64,000 nucleotides of DNA from CADEDH01 sp047974625 (GCA_047974625.1 JBKECK010000054.1:124001-188000), one strand, 5' to 3'; positions 48,244 through 56,349 are shown, numbered from the stretch's first letter. Numbers and translations are program-made. Notes: a model not told the origin generated them from the sequence alone.

Positions 48244-49611
48244 ATGACAAGCACGACGTCCATCGATCCGATCGTCGACCCCGGTGGCACCGACCACGGG
48301 GACGCCCAAGTCCCGGAGGACGCCCAAGTCCCAGGGGACGCCCAAGTCCCAGAGGACGCCCAAGACCCGGAGGACGCCCAAGTCCCGCCGGACACCGGAG
48401 TCCCGGAGGACGGCGGCAACGGTCCCCGGATACCGGGCCGGGCCCGGTGGCTGGCCGCCCTGGCCCTCGTGGCCGTAGTGATGGTCGGCGGCGCCGTCTA
48501 CTACTACCTCACCCGGCCCGTGCCGGTGGAGATGTCCGTCGACGGGGAGACGATCGCCCTCGAGACCCGGGCCGACACCGTGGCCGAGCTCCTGACCGAA
48601 AGGGAGATCACCACCACCCCCCAGGATCTGGTCACCCCGGGCCCCGACGAGGCGATCACCGAGGGGCAGACCATCGTCGTCAAGTACGCCCGCCCGTTCA
48701 CCGTGGTCATCGACGGTGAGGAGACCGAGCACACCACCACCGAGCTGACCGTCGGTGAGGCCCTCACCGCGGTTGACGCCCCCACCGAGGGCGCCGACGT
48801 CTCCCTAGCCCTCACCGACCGCCTGCCCCGCTCCGGGACGACGGTCGAGATCATCACCCCGAAGGCGGTCACGGTGAACGACGGGGGCACTCCCATCCCG
48901 GTCACCAGCAACGCCCGGACGGTCGGCGAAGTCCTCGACGCCCAGGGCATCGAGCTGTCGGGCACCGACGTCGTCGACCCGGCCCTGGACACCACCGTCA
49001 CTCCGGACCTGACGATCGCCATTACCCGCATCCGGGTTGAGAACGAGGTCCGCACCGAACCCGTCACCCACGAAACTGTCGAGCAGAACGACCCCGACCG
49101 CACGGTCGGGACCCGCAAGGTGGTCACCGAGGGCGTCGACGGAACCAAGGACGTCACCTACGCCGTCACCTACACCAACGGTGAGGTCACGGCCGAGGAG
49201 GCCGTCGAATCCATCGTGACCCAGGAGGCCGTCACCGAGGTGGTGGCCGTAGGCACCAAACCCAAACCTGCGCCCGCCGCCCCCCAGGCCACCAGCACCG
49301 GTGGCAGCTCGAGCTCGTCCTCGTCGGAGAGCGCGCCCTCCTCGTCCGGGTCCGGGGACGGGGGAGGTTCCGCCGGTGGCCTGAACTGGACCGCCCTGGC
49401 CAACTGCGAATCGAGCGGTAATCCGAGGGCGGTCAATCCGGCCGGCTACTACGGCCTCTACCAGTTCAGCCTGTCCACCTGGCGGTCGGTCGGCGGCACC
49501 GGCAACCCCGCCGACGCGCCGGCCTCGGAACAGACCCAACGGGCGCAGACCTTGTACAACCGGTCCGGGGCTGGCCAGTGGCCCCACTGCGGTAAGTACC
49601 TGTTCCAGTAG
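48244..49611 (+). CDS. Resuscitation-promoting factor (RpfB-like, DUF348/G5/transglycosylase)
   Basis: Wall-cleaving protein of 455 aa that stimulates regrowth of dormant cells. A cytoplasmic N-terminus with DAQVPE repeats (20-55) precedes a membrane anchor (WLAALALVAVVMVGGAVYYY, about 69-88). Three DUF348 ubiquitin-like units follow (about 95-275), then a G5 domain (about 265-340, VRTEPVTHETVEQNDP...GVDGTKDVTYAVTYTNGE as markers) and a Ser-rich linker. The Rpf catalytic domain (about 380-455) has LANCESSGNPRAVN with the catalytic Glu, GYYGLYQFSLSTWRSVGG and QWPHCG. The Cys pair that bridges the fold is present. A cytoplasmic repeat tail this long is unusual for RpfB. Confidence 0.95.
   Translation: MTSTTSIDPIVDPGGTDHGDAQVPEDAQVPGDAQVPEDAQDPEDAQVPPDTGVPEDGGNGPRIPGRARWLAALALVAVVMVGGAVYYYLTRPVPVEMSVDGETIALETRADTVAELLTEREITTTPQDLVTPGPDEAITEGQTIVVKYARPFTVVIDGEETEHTTTELTVGEALTAVDAPTEGADVSLALTDRLPRSGTTVEIITPKAVTVNDGGTPIPVTSNARTVGEVLDAQGIELSGTDVVDPALDTTVTPDLTIAITRIRVENEVRTEPVTHETVEQNDPDRTVGTRKVVTEGVDGTKDVTYAVTYTNGEVTAEEAVESIVTQEAVTEVVAVGTKPKPAPAAPQATSTGGSSSSSSSESAPSSSGSGDGGGSAGGLNWTALANCESSGNPRAVNPAGYYGLYQFSLSTWRSVGGTGNPADAPASEQTQRAQTLYNRSGAGQWPHCGKYLFQ
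48301..48408 (+). repeat. 18-bp tandem repeat, six copies
   Basis: GACGCCCAAGTCCCGGAG-like unit, six in-frame copies with 2-5 differences, encoding DAQVPE/DAQVPG hexapeptides in the cytoplasmic N-terminus of Rpf. Confidence 0.92.
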
Positions 49612-49612
49612 T

Positions 49613-49649
49613 GGAGCCCGACCCGGGGGTCCAATGGCCCCCGGGCTCC
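49613..49649 (+). terminator. GC-rich hairpin after the Rpf gene
   Basis: GGAGCCCG..CGGGGG pairs with CCCCCG..GGCTCC (one small bulge) directly after the TAG at 49609-49611. No T-run follows; typical high-GC terminator. Confidence 0.65.
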
Positions 49650-49686
49650 GGCCGTACGGCCCGCCCCGCCGTGGGCCGGACGGCAC

Positions 49687-49706
49687 CAATCGTGTGCGCA
49701 CGATTG
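49687..49706. promoter_or_regulatory. 20-bp palindrome upstream of the LPXTG-protein gene
   Basis: CAATCGTG-TGCG-CACGATTG, perfect 8-bp arms, ending 55 nt before the ATG at 49762; possible operator. Confidence 0.5.
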
Positions 49707-49748
49707 CCCTAATCACCGGGATTCGCTTCTCGATCCGCTACGGGACCT

Positions 49749-49754
49749 TACGAT
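49749..49754 (+). promoter_or_regulatory. Leaderless-type -10 box of the LPXTG-protein gene
   Basis: TACGAT, 7 nt, then the ATG at 49762. Confidence 0.55.
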
Positions 49755-49761
49755 CCCGGTC

Positions 49762-51861
49762 ATGTTGCGGCGGCTTGCAGTCTCGTTCCTCGGTCTCGTC
49801 GGGTTGATAACAGCGGTCGGTCAGCTGCCGGCCGGGGCGATCGGTGACACCGTCGTCATCTCCACCGCCGGCCGGTTCCTCGACCCGACCCGGACAATCG
49901 GGACCGACCTCCAGTGTGTGCGGTTCGGCACCGACGAAACGGGCTCCCCGGTTTACACGCCGGTGGTCCCAGCCGTTCAAGACCCGGTGGCCGGCACCAG
50001 CTCGGTGGCGGGCACCGGAAACCAGATCTTCCGCGAGGGGGTCCTGAACGAGGTCCGCTTCGGCGAGATCCCCCGGGCGGCCCGCGCCGCGGCCGCCGCC
50101 AACGGGACGACCTTGCCCCGGTGTCCCGACCAGTTCGACGGCCCCAACTACGCCGGGAGGAGCTGGGGTGGATCGGGGTTGGGCTACCGGGGTGCCGCCG
50201 CCACCGGTGCGGTGGGGGCCTACCGCAACGTGGGTGAGCTCTTCCATTTCAACCGGTCCATCGAGAAGGGCATCCAGCAGGCCGACCTCCAGATCAACTA
50301 CTCGATCACCGTCGGGTCGAACTCGGTCGACTACCTGGCCGACTACCTGGTGACCCTGGAGGAAACCCCGGACGCCGTCGACCTGCCCCTCACACCGGCC
50401 AACGAGGCCGCCGCCCACACCTGCGCCTACCCGGACAACCCCGAAAATCACGACGTCCTCGGCCCCGGCGGCGTGGTGGTCGCCCGCGAATGCGCCGACC
50501 GGGTCACCGTTGGTTGGAGCCCCGGAGCGGACCCCACCAGCGTGAACGTCGGCGAGACGACCCTCCAGCTCGACCTGGCCGGCTTCGCCCCTATCGTCGA
50601 CGGGGCCTGCGACGAGGCCAACATGGTGGAGGGCGTCACCGTGTTCACCCGCGAACAGGACACCAACGGGTTCTGCCTGCTGGCCCAGCTGGTTCCGGCC
50701 GGGATCACCCTCGACAACACGGTGGACGGTGCCGACGGTACCTTCCACTTCGAACTCACCGAGTACGGCCAGTCCCCCACTCTGGCCCGGTCCGACCACC
50801 ACTACGACCTGGAGGTGACTACCGAGGGCGGTACCGGCACCACCAGCCGGGCGATCGAACCCGGCCTCTACCGTCTGGACGAGATCCTGCCGGATGGTTA
50901 CGTGAACGAGATCTCGTGCACGGACCGCGGCCGGGACGTCACTGTCGTCATCGACGGTGACCGGTACGTCGACGCCGACTCCGGCCGCCAGGTCCGCTGT
51001 GCGGTCACCAACCACGAGGTGCCGGGGGTGGCCATCACCAAGACGGCGTCGGTGGACGCCGCCGCCGTTGGTGACCGGGTCGTCTACATCCTGACGGCCA
51101 CCAACACGGGCCGGGCCGCGGCCCCGGTCGTCGCCATCACCGATCCGGTCCCGGTGGACCTCATGGTCACCGACGTCCGGTCCGAAGGCGCCGACTGCTC
51201 GGCCGGCACCGGCACCGACGTGACGTGTGTGGCCGAGAACCTGGCGGCCGGCGGGTCCGTCGAGGTGACCGTGACCACCGTGGTCACCGCGGCCGGAGGA
51301 CCGACCGTCAACCAGGCCACGGTCGATCTATCCGGGCTCGGCGACCTGGCCGACCTGGTGGCCGCCACCGGCGCCGACCACGACACGGCCTCGGCCACCG
51401 TGGACCTGGTGCCGCCGCCAGTGACCCCGGATCCCGGGATCGACCCGACACCCAACGGCCCGTCGGGTCCGCTCCCGTCCGCCCCGCTCCCCGAGCTCGC
51501 CGACGTGGCCATCCCGTTGCGCCCCGTTGCCTCCGGCCCGCTCCCGTTGCCCACCCTCCCCTCAGCCCCGGTCCCCACGGGCACTGCCCCGGTGCCGGCC
51601 GGCCCCTCCGTCCCGGGCCCCACGGGCGCCGTCTCGGTCACCACGGGCGCCGTCCCGGTGCCGGCCAGGGTGCCCGCCAACCGCGCCCCGGGCCTGATGG
51701 CCACCCTGCCCGCCAACCGCGCCCCGGGCCTGATGGCCACCCTGCCCCGCACGGGCGGATTCCCGGGCGAGTTGTTGGCCGCCATCGCCGTGGCTCTACT
51801 GGTCACCGGCGTCAGCCTGGTGGCAGGTCCCCGCCCCCGCCACCATCGCACCAGGCCGTAG
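49762..51861 (+). CDS. LPXTG-anchored surface protein with DUF11 domain
   Basis: Secreted, sortase-anchored protein of 699 aa. A Sec signal peptide (LRRLAVSFLGLVGLITAVGQ, cleavage likely after AGA near 26) leads to a domain of about 190 residues resembling choice-of-anchor-type regions. A prealbumin-like region follows (about 290-420, with TRAIEPGLYRLDEILPDGYV-like text and paired Cys). A DUF11 domain comes next (about 425-545, ITKTASVDAAAVGDRVVYIL and VAITDPVPVDLMVTDV), then a Pro-rich wall-spanning stretch with a 12-residue duplication. The sorting signal LPRTGG (about 661) plus a membrane helix and a basic tail (RPRHHRTRP) end the protein. No sortase gene is in the window. Function is probably structural or adhesive. 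Confidence 0.9.
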   Translation: MLRRLAVSFLGLVGLITAVGQLPAGAIGDTVVISTAGRFLDPTRTIGTDLQCVRFGTDETGSPVYTPVVPAVQDPVAGTSSVAGTGNQIFREGVLNEVRFGEIPRAARAAAAANGTTLPRCPDQFDGPNYAGRSWGGSGLGYRGAAATGAVGAYRNVGELFHFNRSIEKGIQQADLQINYSITVGSNSVDYLADYLVTLEETPDAVDLPLTPANEAAAHTCAYPDNPENHDVLGPGGVVVARECADRVTVGWSPGADPTSVNVGETTLQLDLAGFAPIVDGACDEANMVEGVTVFTREQDTNGFCLLAQLVPAGITLDNTVDGADGTFHFELTEYGQSPTLARSDHHYDLEVTTEGGTGTTSRAIEPGLYRLDEILPDGYVNEISCTDRGRDVTVVIDGDRYVDADSGRQVRCAVTNHEVPGVAITKTASVDAAAVGDRVVYILTATNTGRAAAPVVAITDPVPVDLMVTDVRSEGADCSAGTGTDVTCVAENLAAGGSVEVTVTTVVTAAGGPTVNQATVDLSGLGDLADLVAATGADHDTASATVDLVPPPVTPDPGIDPTPNGPSGPLPSAPLPELADVAIPLRPVASGPLPLPTLPSAPVPTGTAPVPAGPSVPGPTGAVSVTTGAVPVPARVPANRAPGLMATLPANRAPGLMATLPRTGGFPGELLAAIAVALLVTGVSLVAGPRPRHHRTRP
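51673..51744 (+). repeat. 36-bp perfect tandem duplication
   Basis: Two identical 36-bp copies (51673-51708, 51709-51744), encoding PANRAPGLMATL twice just before the LPXTG motif. The second copy runs into LPRTG, so each copy ends in an LP like the sorting signal. Confidence 0.95.
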
Positions 51862-51874
51862 TCGGCCCGGCGGA

Positions 51875-52699
51875 TCAGGCGAGCAGGATGCGGGTCCCGA
51901 ACACGACCACGGCGGCCTCGTCGGGCAGGTCGGGCTCGGGCCGGACCACCGGGAGCCGGCCCAGGGCCGAGGCGGCCTCGGCGGCATCGTCGGCCCGCAG
52001 CACCAAGGCGTAGACCCCCGGCCCCCGCTCGGTCAGCTGGCGGGCCACCGACCGGGCCACCGGACCGTCGTCGTCGATCGGGGTGACGAGCTCGATCTCG
52101 CCTCCGGTGGGCGGACGGCACCGGGCCACCACCAGGCCACGATCCCGGTCCTTCTCCGGCTCGTCGACGGTGAGTCCGAGGCCGAACCGGTAGACGTCGG
52201 CGGCAGCGACAACGTCCCGAGTGGCCACCATCACGGTGACGATGCCGCCGAGCCCCGGCGACCCGCTGGCCCGGTCGCCGTCGGCCACGAACGACCCGTC
52301 GGGGTAGACCCGCATCAGGACGCCGTGGGTCGAGCGGGGGTGGATGTCCCGGCCCCCCGCCCCCGCCATCAAAGGCAGGACGTCAACGCCCCGGGCACCC
52401 AGCTCGTTCGCCTCCACGTTCGGGTCCGGGGCTTCCAGCATGATGGCATAGGGACCCACCCCTCGCCGGTCGAGGAAACGTTGCAGGGCCTGGCTGAGGG
52501 GCTTGTCTGGATCGGCCGGGGCCATCAGCTCGATATTGCTGCCCCCGGCGGGCACACACATGCCTACGTGGGCGCCGAGCTCGGGCACCGTCTGGTCTGA
52601 GAGGTCACGCACCGGCAGTCCGAAACCCGTACGAAACACCTCCACCGCCTCCCGGTAGTCGTTGACGGCAATGGCGACGCGGGGCATTCCGCTGATCAT
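51875..52699 (-). CDS. Two-domain VOC (glyoxalase/extradiol-type) protein
   Basis: Vicinal-oxygen-chelate protein of 274 aa with two VOC halves: about 5-125 (PRVAIAVNDYREAVEVFRTG at the start) and about 150-270 (GGIVTVMVATRDVVAAADVY). Metal ligands of classical glyoxalases are not all obvious, so enzyme activity is uncertain. It follows the ferredoxin and catechol 2,3-dioxygenase genes and overlaps the ferredoxin stop by 4 bp, so it is part of the same operon. A helper role in aromatic ring-cleavage or in detoxifying a product is inferred from position only. Confidence 0.82.
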   Translation of the reverse strand: MISGMPRVAIAVNDYREAVEVFRTGFGLPVRDLSDQTVPELGAHVGMCVPAGGSNIELMAPADPDKPLSQALQRFLDRRGVGPYAIMLEAPDPNVEANELGARGVDVLPLMAGAGGRDIHPRSTHGVLMRVYPDGSFVADGDRASGSPGLGGIVTVMVATRDVVAAADVYRFGLGLTVDEPEKDRDRGLVVARCRPPTGGEIELVTPIDDDGPVARSVARQLTERGPGVYALVLRADDAAEAASALGRLPVVRPEPDLPDEAAVVVFGTRILLA

Positions 52700-53004
52700 C
52701 GATCCCCTCCCGGTGGACGGGCCCGGACGACCAGGTCGCCGAGCGGTAGCAGGCGGCAGGCCAGGGCGTAGCCGGCTGCCCTCTGTTGTTCGTTCACGTG
52801 ACGTCTACTCATCTTCCTGGTCTCGAAGGCTCCGTCCAGGATCTGCACCCGACACGCCCCGCAGCCCCCGCCGCGGCACCCGACGTCGATCGGCGCCCCG
52901 GATCGGCCGACCAGGGGGGTCAGCACCGGTCGGCCGCGGGTCACGAGGAACACCACGTCTCCTCCCCCCTCGACCACCACGGTGCAGGTGTAGCGTTCGG
53001 CCAC
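52696..53004 (-). CDS. Plant-type [2Fe-2S] ferredoxin (XylT/DmpQ-like)
   Basis: Ferredoxin of 102 aa. The cluster ligands are Cys43, Cys48, Cys51 and Cys83 (DVGCRGGGCGACRVQ and YALACRLLP), spacing CX4CX2CX31C. In Pseudomonas meta-cleavage operons a ferredoxin of this size, XylT, reduces the oxidised Fe(III) of catechol 2,3-dioxygenase and restores activity. Here the gene follows the dioxygenase by 20 bp in the same direction, so the same job is likely. Its stop overlaps the VOC gene start. Confidence 0.9.
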   Translation of the reverse strand: MAERYTCTVVVEGGGDVVFLVTRGRPVLTPLVGRSGAPIDVGCRGGGCGACRVQILDGAFETRKMSRRHVNEQQRAAGYALACRLLPLGDLVVRARPPGGDR

Positions 53005-53024
53005 GGCTGCGGGACTCGGCGGGT

Positions 53025-53960
53025 TCAGGTGACGATGGTCAGGAACGTATCGTGTAGGACCCGCTTCGACACGTCGAGCCCACCCCCCTCACCGAGACCG
53101 TCCCAGCTCCAGGCCACCGGATCCCAGTCCGGATAGGCGGACGCTCCCCCCTGGAAGGTCTCGAACCGGTTGCCGGACGGATCCCACGCGTAGATAGTGC
53201 CACCGCGTGTGATGCCGTGCTGGGTGGGGCCGATGTCGACGGGGATGTCGTAGGCGGCCATGATGTCGGCCGCCCGCAACACCTTCTCCCACGAATCGAG
53301 CAGGAAGGCGGCGTGGTGGAACTTGTCCGGCTCCGGGTGGCCCACGAAGGCGATGTCGTGGGCCTTGTCCGAGCAGGACAGCCACAGAGCCCCCTTCTCA
53401 TCACTGTCGGGCAGGGTCACGAACTCGGCGAGGTGGAATCCGAGCACGGTGGTGAAGAGATCGAGCACCCCGGCCATGTCGGGGCCGTACAACAGGGCGT
53501 GGTCGAAACGGATCGGGGCGATTCCCCGGTCCAGCTCTGGACACCACGGCTTGGGATTGCGGTTGCCGAGCGAGTTGCCGACGATGGTCTTGGTGGCGAA
53601 GAGCTCGATGGTGTGGCCGGACGGGATCACGAACCGCACCCGTTCCCCGGTCTCCAGAAGGTCGCCGGCCGGCCGTCGCTCGGTGGTGATGCCGTAGTCA
53701 CGCACGGCCTTCTCCAGCTGGTCCAGGGTGGCCTCGTTGAGGACCTTGAAACCGAGGAAGTCCATGCCGGCCTCGTCGGCCTCCCGCAGGATGACGCTGT
53801 GGTGATCGTGTTCGTCCCACGCCTTGAGGTACACCCGACCCCGGTCGTCCCGGCCGGTCTCCTGGAGACCGAGCACGTCGCGGTAATGGTGCACGCCTTC
53901 GTCCAGGTCGAGCATCCTGAGCTGGATGTGACCGGGTCTGGTCACGCCGGTGAGAGCCAT
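53025..53960 (-). CDS. Catechol 2,3-dioxygenase (extradiol, XylE/DmpB type)
   Basis: Fe(II) extradiol ring-cleaving enzyme of 311 aa that opens catechols to 2-hydroxymuconic semialdehydes. Two VOC modules are present. The iron triad is seen as His154 (RFDHALLYGPD), His215/216 (DKFHHAAFLLDSWE) and Glu267 (GNRFETFQGG), aligned with His153, His214 and Glu265 of XylE. Length matches the family (307-311). GAGGTG lies 5 nt before the ATG at 53960. It is the first gene of the operon dioxygenase - ferredoxin - VOC protein, divergent from a LysR regulator with a T-N11-A operator in between. Its leader carries four 9-bp repeats. Confidence 0.95.
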   Translation of the reverse strand: MALTGVTRPGHIQLRMLDLDEGVHHYRDVLGLQETGRDDRGRVYLKAWDEHDHHSVILREADEAGMDFLGFKVLNEATLDQLEKAVRDYGITTERRPAGDLLETGERVRFVIPSGHTIELFATKTIVGNSLGNRNPKPWCPELDRGIAPIRFDHALLYGPDMAGVLDLFTTVLGFHLAEFVTLPDSDEKGALWLSCSDKAHDIAFVGHPEPDKFHHAAFLLDSWEKVLRAADIMAAYDIPVDIGPTQHGITRGGTIYAWDPSGNRFETFQGGASAYPDWDPVAWSWDGLGEGGGLDVSKRVLHDTFLTIVT

Positions 53961-53974
53961 GTGAACACCTCATT

Positions 53975-54010
53975 GTCGGATCTGTCGGATCTGTCGGATC
54001 TGTCGGATCT
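53975..54010 (-). repeat. 9-bp tandem repeat, four copies, in the dioxygenase leader
   Basis: GTCGGATCT (plus strand) repeated four times, 14-50 nt upstream of the dioxygenase ATG, just ahead of the Shine-Dalgarno sequence. Non-coding, likely in the 5' UTR. Confidence 0.95.
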
Positions 54011-54068
54011 GCTGGACTGGTCGGGTGGGGCCTGCCCCTCATCCTGTGTGGCACCGGACACAGAGTCC

Positions 54069-54077
54069 AATACCGAT
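54069..54077. promoter_or_regulatory. LysR activation-site half repeat
   Basis: ATACCGATC, a direct copy of the left half of the 54092 palindrome, 24 bp away and next to a TTGGAC -35-like hexamer for the dioxygenase operon; suits the activation site of a LysR regulator. Confidence 0.45.
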
Positions 54078-54091
54078 CCCGCGGTCGCTGT

Positions 54092-54108
54092 GATACCGAT
54101 CAGGTATC
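54092..54108. promoter_or_regulatory. LysR-type operator (T-N11-A)
   Basis: GATACC-GATCA-GGTATC, perfect 6-bp arms, contains TACCGATCAGGTA (T-N11-A). It lies 44 nt before the lysR start and upstream of the dioxygenase promoter. Confidence 0.7.
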
Positions 54109-54151
54109 GAAATGCGGTGTGGGGTTCCGCCGTGGGTAAGACTGCGGTGCC

Positions 54152-55042
54152 GTGGAGCTTCGCCAACTCCGCTACTTCGTCGCCGTGGCCGAGGAGCGGA
54201 ACATCGGTAGGGCCGCCGAACGGCTGTTCATGACCCAGCCCCCGTTGAGCCGGCAGATCCGCCGGCTCGAGGAGGAGTTGGGCACCGACCTGTTCATCCG
54301 GGTCCCCCGGGGCATGGAACTGACCGACGCCGGCCGGGCGCTGGTGGCCGACGCCCGCAAGGTACTGGAGCTCACCGACCAGGCCGGGGTGCGGGCCCGA
54401 CTGGCCGGGGAGGGCACGATCGGCCGGGTGGACATCGCCCTGTTCGGCACCGGCATCTTCGGGGTCATTCCCCGCCTGCTGCGGGCCTACCGGGTCGACC
54501 ACCCAGAAGTGGAGATCGTGCTCCACAACATGACCAAGGACCAGCAGCTTGACGCCCTGATCCAGCGCCACATCGACCTGGCCTTCAACCGGCTGGTGCC
54601 CCCCACCCCGGGGTTGACCGCCGAGGTGCTGTTGACCGAACCCCTCTACGTGGCCGCCCCCAGTGCCCATCCCCTGACCGCCCGTACCGCGATCACCCTG
54701 ACCGATCTGGAGCGCCAGCCACTGGTCCTGTTCCCCACCGGCCTGCGGCCTAGCTTCATCGACCGGGTCCACGACCTGTGCCGGGGGGCAGGCTTCACGC
54801 CGGTGGTGGCGGCCGAGGTGCACGACGTGGTGCACGGTATCGCCCTGATCGCCATCGGTGAGGGGTTCGCCCTGGTCCCCGAATCAGCCACCAACCTCCA
54901 CGTGCCCGGGGTGACCTACCGGCCCCTGCACGAAACCCCCCGCCCGACCGTGGAGCTGTGCGCCATCCACCGCGACGATGACCAATCGTCGGTCCTCCGG
55001 TCCCTACTGGCCTCGATGCGGGCCGGCCGGGGCCTCCGCTGA
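54152..55042 (+). CDS. LysR family transcriptional regulator
   Basis: Regulator of 296 aa. The N-terminal winged helix-turn-helix (1-60) reads MELRQLRYFVAVAEERNIGR, AAERLFMTQPPLSRQIRRLE, the close pattern of CatR/ClcR/BenM aromatic-pathway regulators. The periplasmic-binding-like co-inducer domain covers about 88-290. It is divergent from the catechol 2,3-dioxygenase operon and probably activates it in response to a pathway intermediate while repressing itself. GTG at 54152; TAAGAC lies about 9 nt upstream. Confidence 0.94.
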   Translation: MELRQLRYFVAVAEERNIGRAAERLFMTQPPLSRQIRRLEEELGTDLFIRVPRGMELTDAGRALVADARKVLELTDQAGVRARLAGEGTIGRVDIALFGTGIFGVIPRLLRAYRVDHPEVEIVLHNMTKDQQLDALIQRHIDLAFNRLVPPTPGLTAEVLLTEPLYVAAPSAHPLTARTAITLTDLERQPLVLFPTGLRPSFIDRVHDLCRGAGFTPVVAAEVHDVVHGIALIAIGEGFALVPESATNLHVPGVTYRPLHETPRPTVELCAIHRDDDQSSVLRSLLASMRAGRGLR

Positions 55043-55090
55043 CCGGTTCCCCCACCCCGGCTCCGGCACGCCGCCGGCGGCGGGCGGGGA

Positions 55091-55981
55091 TCAGTCGGGC
55101 CCGATGGCGTGGGTGGTGTGGCTGACGACGGCGTCCACGATGATCGGCCACAACGGGCGGGGCAAGTCGTGGCCCATGTCGTGCAGCAGCAGGAGGTTGG
55201 CCCCGGGCACGAGCTCTGCGGTGCGTTCCCCACCCGACGGCAGGATCAGCCGGTCGTCGCGTCCGTGGAGCACCAGGGTGGGCACCGCCAGCTTCCGGAG
55301 GGCGTCGGCCCGGCCGCCCGAGGCCCGGATGGCCGCCCGCTGCCGGTCCAGGCCCTCGGGATAGAACATGCGGTCGTAGGACTCCGCGATCTGGCGAGCC
55401 TCGGCCTCGGCGTCGAAGTAGCGTCGGCCGCAGCTGAGGCGTCGACCGGCCACCCCGGCGGCGATGAACTCGTCACGACCGGTCGGTCGAGGGGCCACCA
55501 GAGCCGCCATCGCCTCGGGGGCCGATTCGAAGTAGTCCGGCTCCCCGGTGGTCGACATGATCGACGTGAGGGTCAGGATCCGCTCGGGGAAGTCGATCGC
55601 GGCTTGCTGCACGATCATGCCCCCCATGGAGGAGCCTGCGATATGGGCCGCGGCCACGCCGAGATGGTCGAGCAGGCCGACGGCGTCCGCGGCGAAGGTG
55701 GCGAGGGTGTAGGGAACGGGGGGCAGCTCGGTGCCAGCCTCCACGGCCACGGTAACCGCCTCGACGTCCACCTCGACCCCGTCCAGGTGGGTCGACAGGC
55801 CGACGTCGCGGTTGTCGAAGCTGATCACATACCGGCCCCGGCTGGCCAGCTCCTCCCTGAAACCGGGGCGCCAGCCGTTGATCTGGCTGGAGTAGCCGTT
55901 GACCAGCAGCAGGGCCGGATCGGCGGGATCACCGTGGGTCTCGTAGTAGAGCTCGATGCCATTGGACGCAGCGATGGGCAT
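55091..55981 (-). CDS. Alpha/beta hydrolase
   Basis: Alpha/beta-fold hydrolase of 296 aa. The oxyanion strand is LLLVNGYSSQINGW (about 24-37), the nucleophile elbow is IAGSSMGGMIVQQAA with Ser near 116, the acid is in LVLHGRDDRLIL (Asp near 245) and the His is in LHDMGHDLPRPLW (near 277). Such enzymes include esterases and meta-cleavage-product hydrolases; a link to the neighbouring dioxygenase operon is possible but it is transcribed separately. The ATG at 55981 has GAGGAGG 8 nt upstream; the upstream open frame is not coding-like. Confidence 0.92.
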   Translation of the reverse strand: MPIAASNGIELYYETHGDPADPALLLVNGYSSQINGWRPGFREELASRGRYVISFDNRDVGLSTHLDGVEVDVEAVTVAVEAGTELPPVPYTLATFAADAVGLLDHLGVAAAHIAGSSMGGMIVQQAAIDFPERILTLTSIMSTTGEPDYFESAPEAMAALVAPRPTGRDEFIAAGVAGRRLSCGRRYFDAEAEARQIAESYDRMFYPEGLDRQRAAIRASGGRADALRKLAVPTLVLHGRDDRLILPSGGERTAELVPGANLLLLHDMGHDLPRPLWPIIVDAVVSHTTHAIGPD

Positions 55982-56319
55982 GGCCGGACCTCCTCGGGTT
56001 CCGACGGAGCTTCGCCCAGCCGCCCGCCGCTCCGCAACCGGGCCCGCCCGCCCACCGATCACTGGAACTGGCCGACCCGCCCTGATCACACCGGATCCCG
56101 GTTCAGTCAAATGAGACGCAACTACCAAATTTAGCCCGGAATATGCTCCGAGAAATCAACTACTCAAGGCTCACTTGAGCGGACTAAAACCGGGGTAAAA
56201 GAACCCTGAATCCGATGAACAATCGGGCCACGCACCTTGGTCAGATGCCGCGGGAGCTATCACATCCACGCATCATCTATCCGTTGGTCATTGTTGTTGG
56301 CAATAGGGTTCAGATCTCA
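55982..56319. other. Long AT-richer intergenic region upstream of the folD leader
   Basis: About 500 bp without a gene lie between the hydrolase start and the FolD-like gene. The central part (56110-56340) is clearly AT-richer than the surroundings. It holds CTCAAG-GCTCA-CTTGAG at 56163-56179. I see no ORF with a start and coding character, and no tRNA. The rest of the gap is the riboswitch leader. Confidence 0.6.
56163..56179. promoter_or_regulatory. Palindrome in the AT-rich gap
   Basis: CTCAAG-GCTCA-CTTGAG, perfect 6-bp arms. The half-site CTCAAG also occurs in the inverted repeat at 36403-36437. Confidence 0.4.
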
Positions 56320-56348
56320 TTGAATTCTCCCCCAGGTTCACCTAATTT
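56320..56348 (+). promoter_or_regulatory. Promoter of the ZTP-riboswitch/folD transcript
   Basis: TTGAAT (56320-56325), 17-bp spacer, TAATTT (56343-56348): the best sigma-70-like promoter in the window. Transcription would begin near 56355, right at the start of the riboswitch. Confidence 0.75.
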
Positions 56349-56349
56349 G

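Noticed and set aside
53025..55981. The hydrolase at 55091 as the meta-cleavage-product hydrolase of the dioxygenase operon
   Set aside because: It is near but on its own transcript, beyond the LysR gene; its motifs are generic, so I did not assign the pathway role.
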